This document shows, piece after piece, positions 1 to 7,720 of a DNA stretch of 64,000 nt (position 1 is the stretch's first letter; the number at the start of each line of letters is the position of its first letter). The stretch is taken from assembly GCA_964440605.1 (NCBI GenBank), contig CAYTSW010000001.1, forward strand, positions 28,119 through 92,118, given 5' to 3'. The notes under the pieces were generated by a model. The model saw only the letters and a list, made by a program, of their open reading frames with translations, had not been told where the DNA came from and did not search any database. The DNA comes from CAYTSW01 sp964440605. GTDB lineage: Bacteria; Planctomycetota; Phycisphaerae; Phycisphaerales; UBA1924. Position numbers and translations under genes: made by a program.

Positions 1-657
1 TGGACCGGCAACTTCATCACCATCCTCTTCATCGGCTGGGCCGGCATCGAGGGCCTGTACGGCGCGCACGTCATCGCCATCCGCATCGAGTCGGTCAGCT
101 TCATGCCCGGCTTCGGCATGGCCATCGCCGCCGCCACCCTCACGGGCCAGTACCTCGGCGCGAAGCGCCCCGACCTTGCGGCTCGCGCGATCCGGCGATG
201 CACGACCGTCGGCGCGGCGCTCATGGGGGCGCTCGGGCTGGTCTACCTCGCGTTTCCGGTCGGCATCACCCGCCTCTTCTCCGACCAGCCCATCCACCTC
301 GAGATCGTCCCCAAGCTGGTGATGACCTTCGGCTTCATCCAGATTCCCTTCGCCATCGCCATCGTCGTGCGCGGGGCGCTGCGCGGCGCAGGCGACACCA
401 CGGTCGTCATGATCCTCACATGGATCAGTGCGTGGGGCATCCGCCTGCCCCTGGCGTGGCTCGGCTCGGGTGTGGACTTCCGCCTGCCCTTCACGGATGC
501 CGTCATCACCAACCCACGCCCGCTCCAGGACATGCTCGGGCTCGACATCGGCCCGCTGTGGGGACTCTGGATCGGCATGTGCCTCGAGCTGTGCATCCGC
601 TTCATGCTCTTTGGCATCCGCTTCCTCCAAGGGGGCTGGACGAAGGTGCGGGTCTGA
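1..657 (+). CDS. MATE family efflux transporter, C-terminal part (5' truncated by window edge)
   Basis: The reading frame is open from base 1 and has no start in the window, so the N-terminal half is missing; 218 residues remain. The protein is strongly hydrophobic with several membrane segments. It carries the second-half MATE signature around residues 34-55 (PGFGMAIAAATLTGQYLGAK), followed by RGALRGAGDT, a typical NorM/DinF-type loop. MATE proteins export cationic drugs or metabolites using a Na+ or H+ gradient in the inner membrane. The substrate cannot be told from this fragment. No terminator was seen before the DinB gene, 114 bp downstream. Confidence 0.85.
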   Translation, partial: WTGNFITILFIGWAGIEGLYGAHVIAIRIESVSFMPGFGMAIAAATLTGQYLGAKRPDLAARAIRRCTTVGAALMGALGLVYLAFPVGITRLFSDQPIHLEIVPKLVMTFGFIQIPFAIAIVVRGALRGAGDTTVVMILTWISAWGIRLPLAWLGSGVDFRLPFTDAVITNPRPLQDMLGLDIGPLWGLWIGMCLELCIRFMLFGIRFLQGGWTKVRV

Positions 658-771
658 CCGGAGAACTTCGGGCGCCACGGGCGGCTCGCCCGCCCGTGCC
701 TTCGTTGCAGAACAGCACCGTCGGGCAAGCCGACGGTGGCACCCGCCGGGCCGGCGTGTTCCAATGCCCTG

Positions 772-1296
772 ATGAACCCCATCCGCGTCTACGACTATCT
801 CGTTGCCTCCCGCGCCCGGCTGTTCGGCTGGGTCCGCCCGCTCACGCCCGAGCAGTACCGCTCGGAGCACCCCATCGGCCTCGGCTCGCTGGCGCGGACG
901 CTGCACCACGTCGCCGGCGCCGAGCGGTCGTACATGCTCCGCCTCGCCGGCCACACCGACGCCCTGCCCACGCCCCCGCCCGAGCACGACCCCGAGGTCA
1001 CCACCGAAGCCGCCCTCCCCTTCGCCGACCTTGAGCGGGTGTGGACCGAGCAGGCCAAGCAGACCGCGGCCGACCTCGCCGCCGTCACCGACTGGGCCGA
1101 GGCCAAGCTCTACACGACGGCATGGGACGGCAAGCCGATGCGCTACCGAGCCACCCCGGCCGACTTCTTCACCCAACTCGCCCTGCACGAGGTGCACCAC
1201 CGCGCCCAAGTGCTGCACATGCTCAAGCGGCTGGGCGTGGAGACGGAGGATGTGGATTACAACGGGATGATGTGGGAGGTGGTGGGGGAGGGATAA
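772..1296 (+). CDS. DinB superfamily protein
   Basis: A 174-residue protein of the DinB/YfiT-like four-helix-bundle superfamily. The N-terminal helix ends in LARTLHHVAGAERSY and the C-terminal helix contains HEVHHRAQVLHMLKRLG; the histidines of these helices (H in LHHV, HEVHHR) are the usual metal ligands. Members of the family are metal-dependent thiol transferases or stress-induced proteins of unknown substrate, so only the fold is assigned. The ATG at 772 begins the conserved helix; an in-frame ATG at 736 would add 12 residues unlike the family. There is no clear ribosome binding site. A REP palindrome follows 24 bp after the stop codon. Confidence 0.8.
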   Translation: MNPIRVYDYLVASRARLFGWVRPLTPEQYRSEHPIGLGSLARTLHHVAGAERSYMLRLAGHTDALPTPPPEHDPEVTTEAALPFADLERVWTEQAKQTAADLAAVTDWAEAKLYTTAWDGKPMRYRATPADFFTQLALHEVHHRAQVLHMLKRLGVETEDVDYNGMMWEVVGEG

Positions 1297-1320
1297 CTCA
1301 TCATCAAAACAACCAGCCAG

Positions 1321-1340
1321 CCCCGGGCGCAAGCCCGGGG
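1321..1340 (+). repeat. REP palindrome 1 (upstream of RAYT)
   Basis: Perfect 8-bp stem CCCCGGGC / GCCCGGGG with a GCAA loop, 41 bp before the transposase start. Confidence 0.75.
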
Positions 1341-1380
1341 GAGACCGCGCATCAAAGAAAACCACTACCCTCCACCCGGC

Positions 1381-1797
1381 GTGCACTATCTCATCACCTG
1401 GCACACCTATGGCACGTGGCTCCCGGGCGATGATCGAGGTTGGCGCGCGCGTAAGGACGTCCAGCCGGTGCGTCTCCAGACGCGCTCCCGCGACCGCGCG
1501 TTCGTCATGAACAACGAGCAGCGCGGCGTCGTCGACTCGATCATTCGCGAGCATTGCGAGATCCGACAGTGGCGGATCCTCGCGCTGAATGTCCGCACGA
1601 ATCATGTGCACCTGGTATGCACGGCAGACCATCCGCCCGAGAAGATCCTAGGAGAGTGCAAGGCGTGGGCGTCGAGGCGTCTGCGCGAACGTACGAACGC
1701 GCCTGAGCGGATTTGGTCACGCCATGGGTCGACGCGGTATCTCAAGACGGAAGCGTCGTTGCAGCGAGCGATTGAGTATGTGTTGTATGAGCAGTGA
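1381..1797 (+). CDS. REP-associated tyrosine transposase (IS200-like Y1 / RAYT)
   Basis: A 138-residue HUH transposase. It starts HYLITWHTYGTWLPGD, a hallmark of the RAYT group. The HUH metal-binding motif is NHVHLV at about residues 77-82, and the likely nucleophile tyrosine is in RYLKTEASLQRAIEYVLYEQ near the C-terminus. Y1 enzymes cut and rejoin single-stranded DNA at hairpin ends, here presumably the REP palindromes on both sides. The start is GTG at 1381; a TACCCT box at 1366-1371 lies 9 nt upstream and there is no Shine-Dalgarno sequence. It appears intact with no frameshift, so it may still act on REPs elsewhere in the genome. Confidence 0.85.
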   Translation: MHYLITWHTYGTWLPGDDRGWRARKDVQPVRLQTRSRDRAFVMNNEQRGVVDSIIREHCEIRQWRILALNVRTNHVHLVCTADHPPEKILGECKAWASRRLRERTNAPERIWSRHGSTRYLKTEASLQRAIEYVLYEQ

Positions 1798-1819
1798 GGT
1801 GATGGCACTTCCGTGCTAG

Positions 1820-1839
1820 CCCCGGGCGCAAGCCCGGGG
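1820..1839 (+). repeat. REP palindrome 2
   Basis: CCCCGGGC / GCCCGGGG stem with a GCAA loop, identical in core to the copy at 1321, 22 bp after the transposase stop and preceded by GCTAG. Confidence 0.75.
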
Positions 1840-1862
1840 GAGGTCGTATCCCCCACCTCAGG

Positions 1863-1928
1863 CTGTGCGTCTACAAACGCGATGCTGCACTGCAGCGGGT
1901 GATTGAGTACGTGCTGTACGAGCAATAA
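1863..1928 (+). pseudogene. 3' remnant of a second RAYT transposase
   Basis: Read in frame to the TAA at 1926-1928, this stretch ends YKRDAALQRVIEYVLYEQ, closely matching the last residues of the intact transposase (LKTEASLQRAIEYVLYEQ). No start, GTWL or HUH region is present upstream, so it is a truncated second copy. It sits between two inverted REPs. Its bases differ from the intact copy at many codons, so it is a diverged family member, not a recent tandem duplication. Confidence 0.7.
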
Positions 1929-1940
1929 GCGATCCGACTC

Positions 1941-1960
1941 CCCCAGGCTTGCGCCTGGGG
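1941..1960 (-). repeat. REP palindrome 3 (inverted orientation)
   Basis: CCCCAGGC / GCCTGGGG stem with a TTGC loop followed by CTAG, the reverse complement form of the copy at 1820. It ends 15 bp before the lpdA stop, in the gap between convergent genes. Confidence 0.75.
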
Positions 1961-1975
1961 CTAGCAGTCGTGTGC

Positions 1976-3496
1976 CTACGCGTGAATCACCCGTCCCTCG
2001 CTCGCCAACGACGCCTCGTGCACCGCTTCGTGCATCGTCGGGTGGGCGTGGACCGTCACGTTGATCTCTTCAGTCGTCGCTTCCAGGCGGCGGGCCAGGG
2101 TGAGTTCGGCGATGAGCTCGGTCGCCTGGTCGCCCAAGATGTGGGCGCCGAGGATCTCGCCGCGTGGCAGGCCGCGGATGATCTTCACGAGGCCCTTGTT
2201 GTGGCCCGAAGCGATGGCCTTGCCGTGGGACTGGAGGTTATACGAGCCGACGTCGTAATCCTCGCCCATCTTGAGGCCCTTCTCCTTCAGGGCCCGTTCG
2301 GTGTAGCCCACGCTGGCGACCTGCGGGTGGCAGTAGGTGCAGCCGGGGATGACCGAGTAGTCGATGGGGATCGGGTCGTGCCCGGCGATGCGCTCGACGC
2401 AGACGATCGCTTCCTCGGACGCCACGTGCGCCAGCCAGGGCGGGCCGATGACGTCGCCCACCGCGTACACGCCCGGCACGCTGGTCTGGTACGTCAGCGG
2501 GCGCGGCTCGAGGTTGTTGGGGTCGTAATCCGTCTGGATGTGGTCCTTGACGGTCTGGAGGCCGAGGCTCTCGTCGAACAGGCCGTCGTACCGGCCCTTG
2601 ACGCCAATGGCCATGAGCACCTTCTCGGCCTCGATGGTCTCGGACGTGCTCTCGTTGGGCTTGCCGTCCTTCATCGGGGCGATGGTCACCTTGACGCCGG
2701 TCTTGGTCTTTTCGACGGCGGTGGTGACGTGGCCGGTGCGCAGGTCCATGCCGGCCTTCTTGTAGATCTTGGTGATGGCGCTGGAGATGTCGTCATCCTC
2801 GACGGGGAGGATGCGGTCCATCATCTCGACGACGGTGACCTTGGTGCCATACGTGTGATAGAAGTAGGCGAACTCCATGCCGATGGCCCCGGCGCCGATG
2901 ACGATCATGCTCTTGGGCTGGGCGGGGAGGGTCATGGCCTCGCGGGCGCCGATGATCGTCTCGCCGTCGAAGTTGGCGAAGGGGAGTTCGCGGGCGACGG
3001 AGCCGGTCGCGACGAGGACGTTGTCGGCGGTAATGGTCTCGCGCTTCTTGCCGACGGTGGTCGGGGCGTGGGTGAGGGTTTCCTTCACTTCCGCGTCGGC
3101 GATTTCGATCTCGCAGGGCGAGGAGCCGCGCTTGCCCTTGACGATTTTGGCGTTGCCCTCGATGTGCTCGACCTTGTTCTTCTTGAGCAGGAAGCCGACG
3201 CCCTTGTTGAGCTTGCCGGCGACGTCGCGGGAGCGGGAGATCGTCTTGCCCCAGTCGACCTTGAGGTCCTTGAAGGAGAGGCCCCAGTCGTCGGCTTCGA
3301 GGCGGATCTTCTCGTAGAGCTCGGCGTTGGCGAGGAGGGACTTGGAGGGGATGCACCCCCAGTTGAGGCACACGCCGCCGAGCTTGTTGCGCTCGACGCA
3401 GGCGACTTTGAGCCCGAGCTGGGCGGCCCGAATGGCGCCGACGTACCCGGCGGGGCCGCCTCCGATGACGACGAGGTCGAAGTGTCTATCTGCCAC
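1976..3496 (-). CDS. lpdA: Dihydrolipoyl dehydrogenase (E3)
   Basis: A 506-residue FAD flavoenzyme that reoxidises dihydrolipoyl groups of 2-oxo acid dehydrogenase or glycine cleavage complexes with NAD+. Visible: FAD-binding GGGPAGY near residue 13, redox disulfide GGVCLNWGCIPSK (Cys43 and Cys48), NAD-binding VIGAGAIGMEFAYF, and the C-terminal HAHPTMHEAVHEA active-site His/Glu region. It is about 35 residues longer than usual, with extra residues in the middle domain. The GTG start at 3496 follows a GGGAGGA Shine-Dalgarno by about 8 nt. E1/E2 genes are not adjacent, so the complex it serves is unknown. Confidence 0.95.
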   Translation of the reverse strand: MADRHFDLVVIGGGPAGYVGAIRAAQLGLKVACVERNKLGGVCLNWGCIPSKSLLANAELYEKIRLEADDWGLSFKDLKVDWGKTISRSRDVAGKLNKGVGFLLKKNKVEHIEGNAKIVKGKRGSSPCEIEIADAEVKETLTHAPTTVGKKRETITADNVLVATGSVARELPFANFDGETIIGAREAMTLPAQPKSMIVIGAGAIGMEFAYFYHTYGTKVTVVEMMDRILPVEDDDISSAITKIYKKAGMDLRTGHVTTAVEKTKTGVKVTIAPMKDGKPNESTSETIEAEKVLMAIGVKGRYDGLFDESLGLQTVKDHIQTDYDPNNLEPRPLTYQTSVPGVYAVGDVIGPPWLAHVASEEAIVCVERIAGHDPIPIDYSVIPGCTYCHPQVASVGYTERALKEKGLKMGEDYDVGSYNLQSHGKAIASGHNKGLVKIIRGLPRGEILGAHILGDQATELIAELTLARRLEATTEEINVTVHAHPTMHEAVHEASLASEGRVIHA

Positions 3497-3591
3497 GCGA
3501 GCGTCCTCCCGATGGTGGTGCTTGAGAGTGGATCGAGAGTGTAGCGGTGCGCGTGGCGCGGGTCCGGGGATTGAGGGCGCGAGAGGGGCGG

Positions 3592-3619
3592 CACTGACCT
3601 CGCAGAGCCGCGGTCAGTG
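3592..3619 (-). repeat. CACTGACC palindrome, copy 1
   Basis: CACTGACCTCG arm, CAGAGC loop and CGCGGTCAGTG arm: an 11-bp stem with one mismatch. It is the first of seven dispersed copies and lies between the start of lpdA and the end of the next minus-strand gene. Confidence 0.8.
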
Positions 3620-3691
3620 GACCCCGAGATCCACATCATCCAGGAGCACCGAGCGCAGGCTCGATGGCCATCGACGCCCCCGCCCGCCTCC

Positions 3692-4339
3692 TCAACGCAT
3701 GATCCAGCGATCCTCGATCCGGCGCAGCGGCCGGTCCGAGTCCGTCCGGATGTCGCCGGGCGTGGCGTGCCGGAGCATCTTTGTTTTGCGCAGCACGATG
3801 GACTCGCCCGTGTCAGGGCGTTCGACGCTAGCGGTCTCGCCGGAGAAGCCCTCGGCGTAGATCACGATCTCGTCGGCCGAGGTCGTCGGGAGCGGCCAGA
3901 TGACCAGGCCCGACTTGGCGTTCTCGCGCCCGGGCTGGATGGGGCCTCGGATGGAGCGCTCGTCTTCGAGGAAGGGGTTCTTGAGGCGTTCAAGGATGGT
4001 CTGCGTGACCTCGGTGGGCACGTCGCGGCCCGAGCGGAGCAGGTGGCCCTCTTCGGTGGCGAGCTCGAAGGAGGGGATGAGGGTCTGCTCTTTGCCCGTG
4101 AGGTTGATGACGTCGTAGGTGAAGTAGGCGTAGGGCTTCGACTGCCCAGAGTCATCGCGGACGGTCATGATGCGCAGCGGGCCGGGGCGGAGGCGGAGCT
4201 GCCACCGCTGAGGCACGGGGTCGGGTTGCGGTGCTGCGTGGGAGACGGCGTCGATGGGCGAGAGGCCGGTCGTCGCCGGCACGACCGCGACGGCGGCGGC
4301 GAGGCAGAGCGTCAGCAGGGCGGGCTTGGTCATCGTCAT
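3692..4339 (-). CDS. Secreted protein of unknown function
   Basis: I do not recognise a characterised family. The 215-residue product starts MTMTKPALLTLCLAAAVAVVPATTG, a clear signal peptide, so export is expected. The mature part is beta-rich, with a YAYFTYDVINLTGKEQTLIPSFELATEE stretch that suggests an immunoglobulin-like or DUF-type beta domain dealing with a 'reference value versus entitlement' pattern common in planctomycete secreted proteins. It ends in a basic segment (RPLRRIEDRWIMR). Alternative ATG at 4333. The minus-strand gene stands alone between lpdA and the divergent GNAT gene. Confidence 0.6.
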   Translation of the reverse strand: MTMTKPALLTLCLAAAVAVVPATTGLSPIDAVSHAAPQPDPVPQRWQLRLRPGPLRIMTVRDDSGQSKPYAYFTYDVINLTGKEQTLIPSFELATEEGHLLRSGRDVPTEVTQTILERLKNPFLEDERSIRGPIQPGRENAKSGLVIWPLPTTSADEIVIYAEGFSGETASVERPDTGESIVLRKTKMLRHATPGDIRTDSDRPLRRIEDRWIMR

Positions 4340-4504
4340 CGCGGTCTTAAACTTCCGGATAGGGTCGCGAGGCTGTGGCATCCGCCGCTCCACGCTCGTG
4401 GAGGGCCCGGTCGAGGAGGGTACTCTACGATCGCCCCGTGCGGGCGGTTTTGCCGCGATCGTGCGGGGCGAGCCGCGAGCGGGGTTCAGACGTGTCGGAG
4501 CAGC

Positions 4505-5494
4505 ATGGCATCGACGTCGGCGAACGCGAGCGGGGACGAGGGGGAGGCGAAGCCGGGGTATCGGGTCGTCCGCATCCGCGGGGAGCTCGTGCGCCCTGCG
4601 GCTCAGCGGCTCGCGGAGGCGTCCTCGGCGGATCCCAACGCCGGCATGGCTCTTCTTGCGGCCGCCGAGACCCACGCGATCGATGTCTCGCGCATGTGGG
4701 GCAGCACGCCCGTGTCGCCCGTGGAGGGCGGGGAACCCGGCGTGCGCCACGTATGCCTCATGGTGCCCGGGGCGGGGCGGACAGGGATGTTCTTCACGTC
4801 GCGCCCGACCAACGCCGCGGGGGAGCGCGAGTTGGGCGCCGTGATCGACGCGGCCTGCGGTTCGATCTCGCCTATGGAGGTGCGGCTCGCCCAGGCGCTG
4901 CTTGAGCCGAATGAGGAGTCGCTCGCTCGGGCCTTCGAGGCGGGGGGCTTCGATCGCCTCTCGACGCTGCTCTACCTGCGTCGGCCCGCACCGCGGCGGC
5001 GTGAGTTTCGGGACCGCACGCTGGGCGTCTGGCCCCCGGGCGTGCGTGTGGAGCGGTACCGCCAGCTCGATGAGAACGCCCTGGCCGCCGGCCTGGCGCG
5101 GACGTACCAGGGCACGCTGGACTGCCCGGAGTTGACGGGCATCCGGACGACGACGGACGTGATCGAGAGCCACCGGGCCGCGGGGGCGTTCGACCGGCGA
5201 TTCTGGTTCCTGGTGTGGTTCGAGGGGCGGGTGGAGGGCGTGATGCTGTTCAACCCGATCCCGGATCAGCAATCGATCGACCTAGTGTACTTCGGCATCG
5301 CGCCGGCGTTGCGCGGGCAGGGCCTGGGGGCCAAGTTGCTGGAGTGGGGGTTGTGTCAGCTCGTCGATCGCCCGGAACTCGGCGTGACGTGCGCGTGCGA
5401 TGAGCGCAACGAGCCGGCGCGCCGTCTCTACGCGCGGCTGGGGTTCGTCACGGCCGATCGACGCACGGCGCTGGTCCGCGCTTTGGGCGGTTGA
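4505..5494 (+). CDS. GNAT family N-acetyltransferase (two-domain, mycothiol-synthase-like architecture)
   Basis: 329 residues. The C-terminal half is a standard GNAT fold: the acetyl-CoA loop RGQGLGAKLLEWG near residue 280, then a CACDERNEPARRLYARLGF motif B. The N-terminal half looks like a degenerate second GNAT domain, as in MshD-like proteins, but no mycothiol genes are nearby, so the substrate is unknown. It would transfer an acetyl group from acetyl-CoA to a small amine. Start at ATG 4505; the region before it (4340-4504) is a divergent promoter region shared with the secreted protein on the other strand. The candidate origin region follows the stop. Confidence 0.75.
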   Translation: MASTSANASGDEGEAKPGYRVVRIRGELVRPAAQRLAEASSADPNAGMALLAAAETHAIDVSRMWGSTPVSPVEGGEPGVRHVCLMVPGAGRTGMFFTSRPTNAAGERELGAVIDAACGSISPMEVRLAQALLEPNEESLARAFEAGGFDRLSTLLYLRRPAPRRREFRDRTLGVWPPGVRVERYRQLDENALAAGLARTYQGTLDCPELTGIRTTTDVIESHRAAGAFDRRFWFLVWFEGRVEGVMLFNPIPDQQSIDLVYFGIAPALRGQGLGAKLLEWGLCQLVDRPELGVTCACDERNEPARRLYARLGFVTADRRTALVRALGG

Positions 5495-6088
5495 CCCTCG
5501 AGAAGCGCTCGTCGCGCGGTTGTGATGACCCGGTTTGTGTTGCGGTTTCGTTCACACTCCGAGTGCGAGCCGAGCCGCGATGAGGTTTGCCCTCCCGTGC
5601 ATGTCGTGTGGATAGAGAATCGGCCCGAAACAGCGGGAATTGCGGGTGTTTCTTCACGCACCTGTCCACACGGGGGGCGTTGTGTGGAGTATTTGGGAGC
5701 CTTGATTTTCTTCGCCCTTGAGACGGGCGTTTTGCGCGTTGTGAACTTTTGCGGGTCATCAACCGCTTCACGAACGACTCGAGATCACGTATCTTTTCGC
5801 GACCGCCATCGGACGGCGGTGAGCGCACAACACGCCGCGTCGAGACGCATGAAGCGAAGCTCGACACACGACACCGCGAGGTGTGCGAAGGGCGGCGTGA
5901 CGGGAGAGCACCCGATTGACGCTTGGTCGGTCGGAGGCGGCATAGCCGATCCTCCGCGCTGTCCGCGTCGCCGGGCGCGGCGCTTTGGGGCCACGGACGG
6001 AGGGATAACGAATCAGGCGGTCACCGCACGCGGCGGGCGATATCGCTCCGCCCGCGCGCTGTGGCAGTGATCCGAGGGACGAGGATCA
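5495..6088. other. Long non-coding region upstream of dnaA; candidate replication origin
   Basis: 594 bp without a convincing gene, unusual for this dense window and directly upstream of dnaA. It contains TGTGGATAG at 5607-5615 (8/9 match to the reverse complement of the DnaA box TTATCCACA), CTGTCCACA at 5662-5670 (7/9) and TGTGGAGTA at 5683-5691 (7/9). These are followed at about 5695-5800 by the most AT-rich stretch of the region (TTTTCTTCGCC, ACTTTTGCGGG, TATCTTTTCGCG), a possible unwinding element. Function as oriC is inferred from position and these sites only; dnaN and recF are not adjacent. It may also be simply the dnaA regulatory region, since DnaA often autoregulates. Confidence 0.5.
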
Positions 6089-7645
6089 GTGGTGGCTCAA
6101 CTCAACCAAGGCGGCAGCGGGGCATCGGGCGGCGGAGCCGCCCTCGACGAACGCATCACGCGGCGCATCGCCGGAGAGCTCGGGGACGAGCGCTTCAACC
6201 GCTATTTCAAGCGTCACGTGTGCGTGCAGGCCTCGACCGAGGAGGGGGTGCGTCTGGCGGTGCCCAGCGCGTTCCATGCGGGCTGGCTGGAAAAGCGCTT
6301 CGGCTCGCGGGTCCGCGCCGCCGCGGCCGCCGAAGTCGGCCCGGACATCGCCATCGCCTGGCACGTGGATCCGGCGTACTTCGGCTCGGATGGAGAGGGT
6401 TCCGAACTCGGGCGCACTTCGAGCGACGGGGATGGGCAGGGGGGCGACGCCGGCACGACGGGATGTGCGACGGGCGACGCCCGCGAGGCTCCGGGTCGCG
6501 ACGGGTCAGGCAAGGCCCGCCGCGGCTCGGACGCCGCGCGTCAGAAACACGCGCTGCGTGGTGTGCTGCGCCATGACCTCGACGACTTCGTCGTCTCGGG
6601 TGCCTCGCGCCTCGCGTACCGCGCCGCCCTCCAGATCGCCGAGCCCTCCGACACGCCCTTCACGGTACTGACGCTGCACGGCGCCTGCGGCGTGGGCAAG
6701 ACGCACCTGCTCCAGGGCGTCGCCAAGCGGTATCAGCAGAAACACCCCGGCGCTCGCGTTCGGTACGTCACTGGCGAGACGTTCGCCAACGGCTTCATCG
6801 CCGCGGTTCAGGCGCGTGACGGCTCGGTTGACGCCTTTCGCGAGCGGTACCGGGGCGTTGATCTCCTTTGCGTGGACGACGTCCACTTCCTGCGCGGGAA
6901 GGAAGCGACGCAGTCGGAGTTCCTCCACACCTTCGAGGCACTTGATCTCGACGGGGCCCGCATCGTGCTGGCGTCGGACGAGCACCCGCGCTCCATCCGC
7001 AAGCTGCACGAGGGCATCGTCTCGCGCTGCCTCTCGGGGATGGTGGTGCATCTCGAGCGTCCGGACCGCGAGACACGGACGGTCATCGCCGGCCGCCTCG
7101 CCGCCGCCCGAGGGCTCGAAGCGACCGATGACGCGTTGGCGTTGATCGCCGAGGCGTGCCCCGGATCGGTGCGCGAGATCGAGGGAGCGATCAAACGCAT
7201 CGAGGCCTTCAGCCGACTCATGCCCACGCCAGACGCCCGGCCCGGCTTCGTGACGCCCGCGCTGGTGCGGCGAGCGCTCGGTGAGCATGTCTCCCCGCGT
7301 GCGGGGGGCGTGCCCGTGCGCATGGAGGACGTGCTGGCCGGCGTGTGCGCGGCGTTGCACGTCGAGGCGTCGGAAGTGATGGGCAAGGGGCGGCATCGGC
7401 GCGTGGTCCTCGCGCGGGCACTGACCGCGCTGCTCTGCCGCGAACTGACCAGCCACAGCTTCCCCGAGATCGCACGCATCCTCGGACGCACGAACCATTC
7501 CACGGTCATCACCGCTTGCCAACGGGTGAGGGGCCAGATCGCTGATGGCCAGCGCATGGAGCCCACGCCCGGCTCGCCGTCGAGCGGGACGTCGACCATC
7601 GCCGACGTCTTCGACCGCCTGCGGGCGGAACTGCTCAGGGGGTGA
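6089..7645 (+). CDS. dnaA: Chromosomal replication initiator protein DnaA
   Basis: 518 residues with all DnaA domains. Domain I (residues about 15-85) has the VPSAFHAGWLEKRF motif. A Gly/Asp/Arg-rich domain II linker follows (about 100-155). The AAA+ domain has Walker A GACGVGKTHLLQG near 200, Walker B LLCVDDVHFLRGK near 263, and a sensor II region GSVREIEGAIKRI. The C-terminal DNA-binding helix-turn-helix carries GRTNHSTVITACQRVRG near residue 470, which reads DnaA boxes. GTG at 6089 is immediately followed by a second GTG; GAGG at 6081-6084 may serve as the ribosome binding site. It melts oriC and recruits DnaB. The downstream neighbour is a HEAT-like secreted protein, not dnaN. Confidence 0.95.
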   Translation: MVAQLNQGGSGASGGGAALDERITRRIAGELGDERFNRYFKRHVCVQASTEEGVRLAVPSAFHAGWLEKRFGSRVRAAAAAEVGPDIAIAWHVDPAYFGSDGEGSELGRTSSDGDGQGGDAGTTGCATGDAREAPGRDGSGKARRGSDAARQKHALRGVLRHDLDDFVVSGASRLAYRAALQIAEPSDTPFTVLTLHGACGVGKTHLLQGVAKRYQQKHPGARVRYVTGETFANGFIAAVQARDGSVDAFRERYRGVDLLCVDDVHFLRGKEATQSEFLHTFEALDLDGARIVLASDEHPRSIRKLHEGIVSRCLSGMVVHLERPDRETRTVIAGRLAAARGLEATDDALALIAEACPGSVREIEGAIKRIEAFSRLMPTPDARPGFVTPALVRRALGEHVSPRAGGVPVRMEDVLAGVCAALHVEASEVMGKGRHRRVVLARALTALLCRELTSHSFPEIARILGRTNHSTVITACQRVRGQIADGQRMEPTPGSPSSGTSTIADVFDRLRAELLRG

Positions 7646-7709
7646 CCGGGCCGCCGATCCCGGCGGGCGGCGGGAGGCGGGCGATCGACACCGCGACTCA
7701 CCGGGGCGG

Positions 7710-7715
7710 TACCCT
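7710..7715 (+). promoter_or_regulatory. -10 box TACCCT, 5 nt before the start codon (leaderless)
   Basis: TACCCT fits TANNNT and is followed by a 5-nt spacer and ATG 7721, with no Shine-Dalgarno, so the transcript probably begins at or next to the start codon. Confidence 0.45.
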
Positions 7716-7720
7716 TGGGC

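Larger units (their letters stand above)
1321..1960. mobile_element. REP/RAYT element: Y1 transposase flanked by REP palindromes plus a remnant second transposase tail
   Basis: Order: a REP palindrome (1321-1340), a complete RAYT-type transposase (1381-1797), a second REP in the same orientation (1820-1839), the 3' remnant of another RAYT gene (about 1863-1928), and a third REP in inverted orientation (1941-1960). The two outer REPs around the remnant form a BIME-like pair. The REPs share the form CTAGCCCC-R-GGCGCAAGCC-Y-GGGGGAG. This is the arrangement known for REP-associated tyrosine transposases, which bind and process REP hairpins as single-stranded DNA. Exact mobile boundaries are inferred. 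Confidence 0.75.

Noticed and set aside
1949..3544. 531-codon frame opposite lpdA
   Set aside because: Antisense shadow with Val/Gly/Asp/His repeats; lpdA on the other strand has complete catalytic motifs and a ribosome binding site.
5522..6070. Open frames inside the region upstream of dnaA
   Set aside because: Codon choice lacks the strong GC third-position bias of real genes here, there is no ribosome binding site, and translations show no recognisable pattern.
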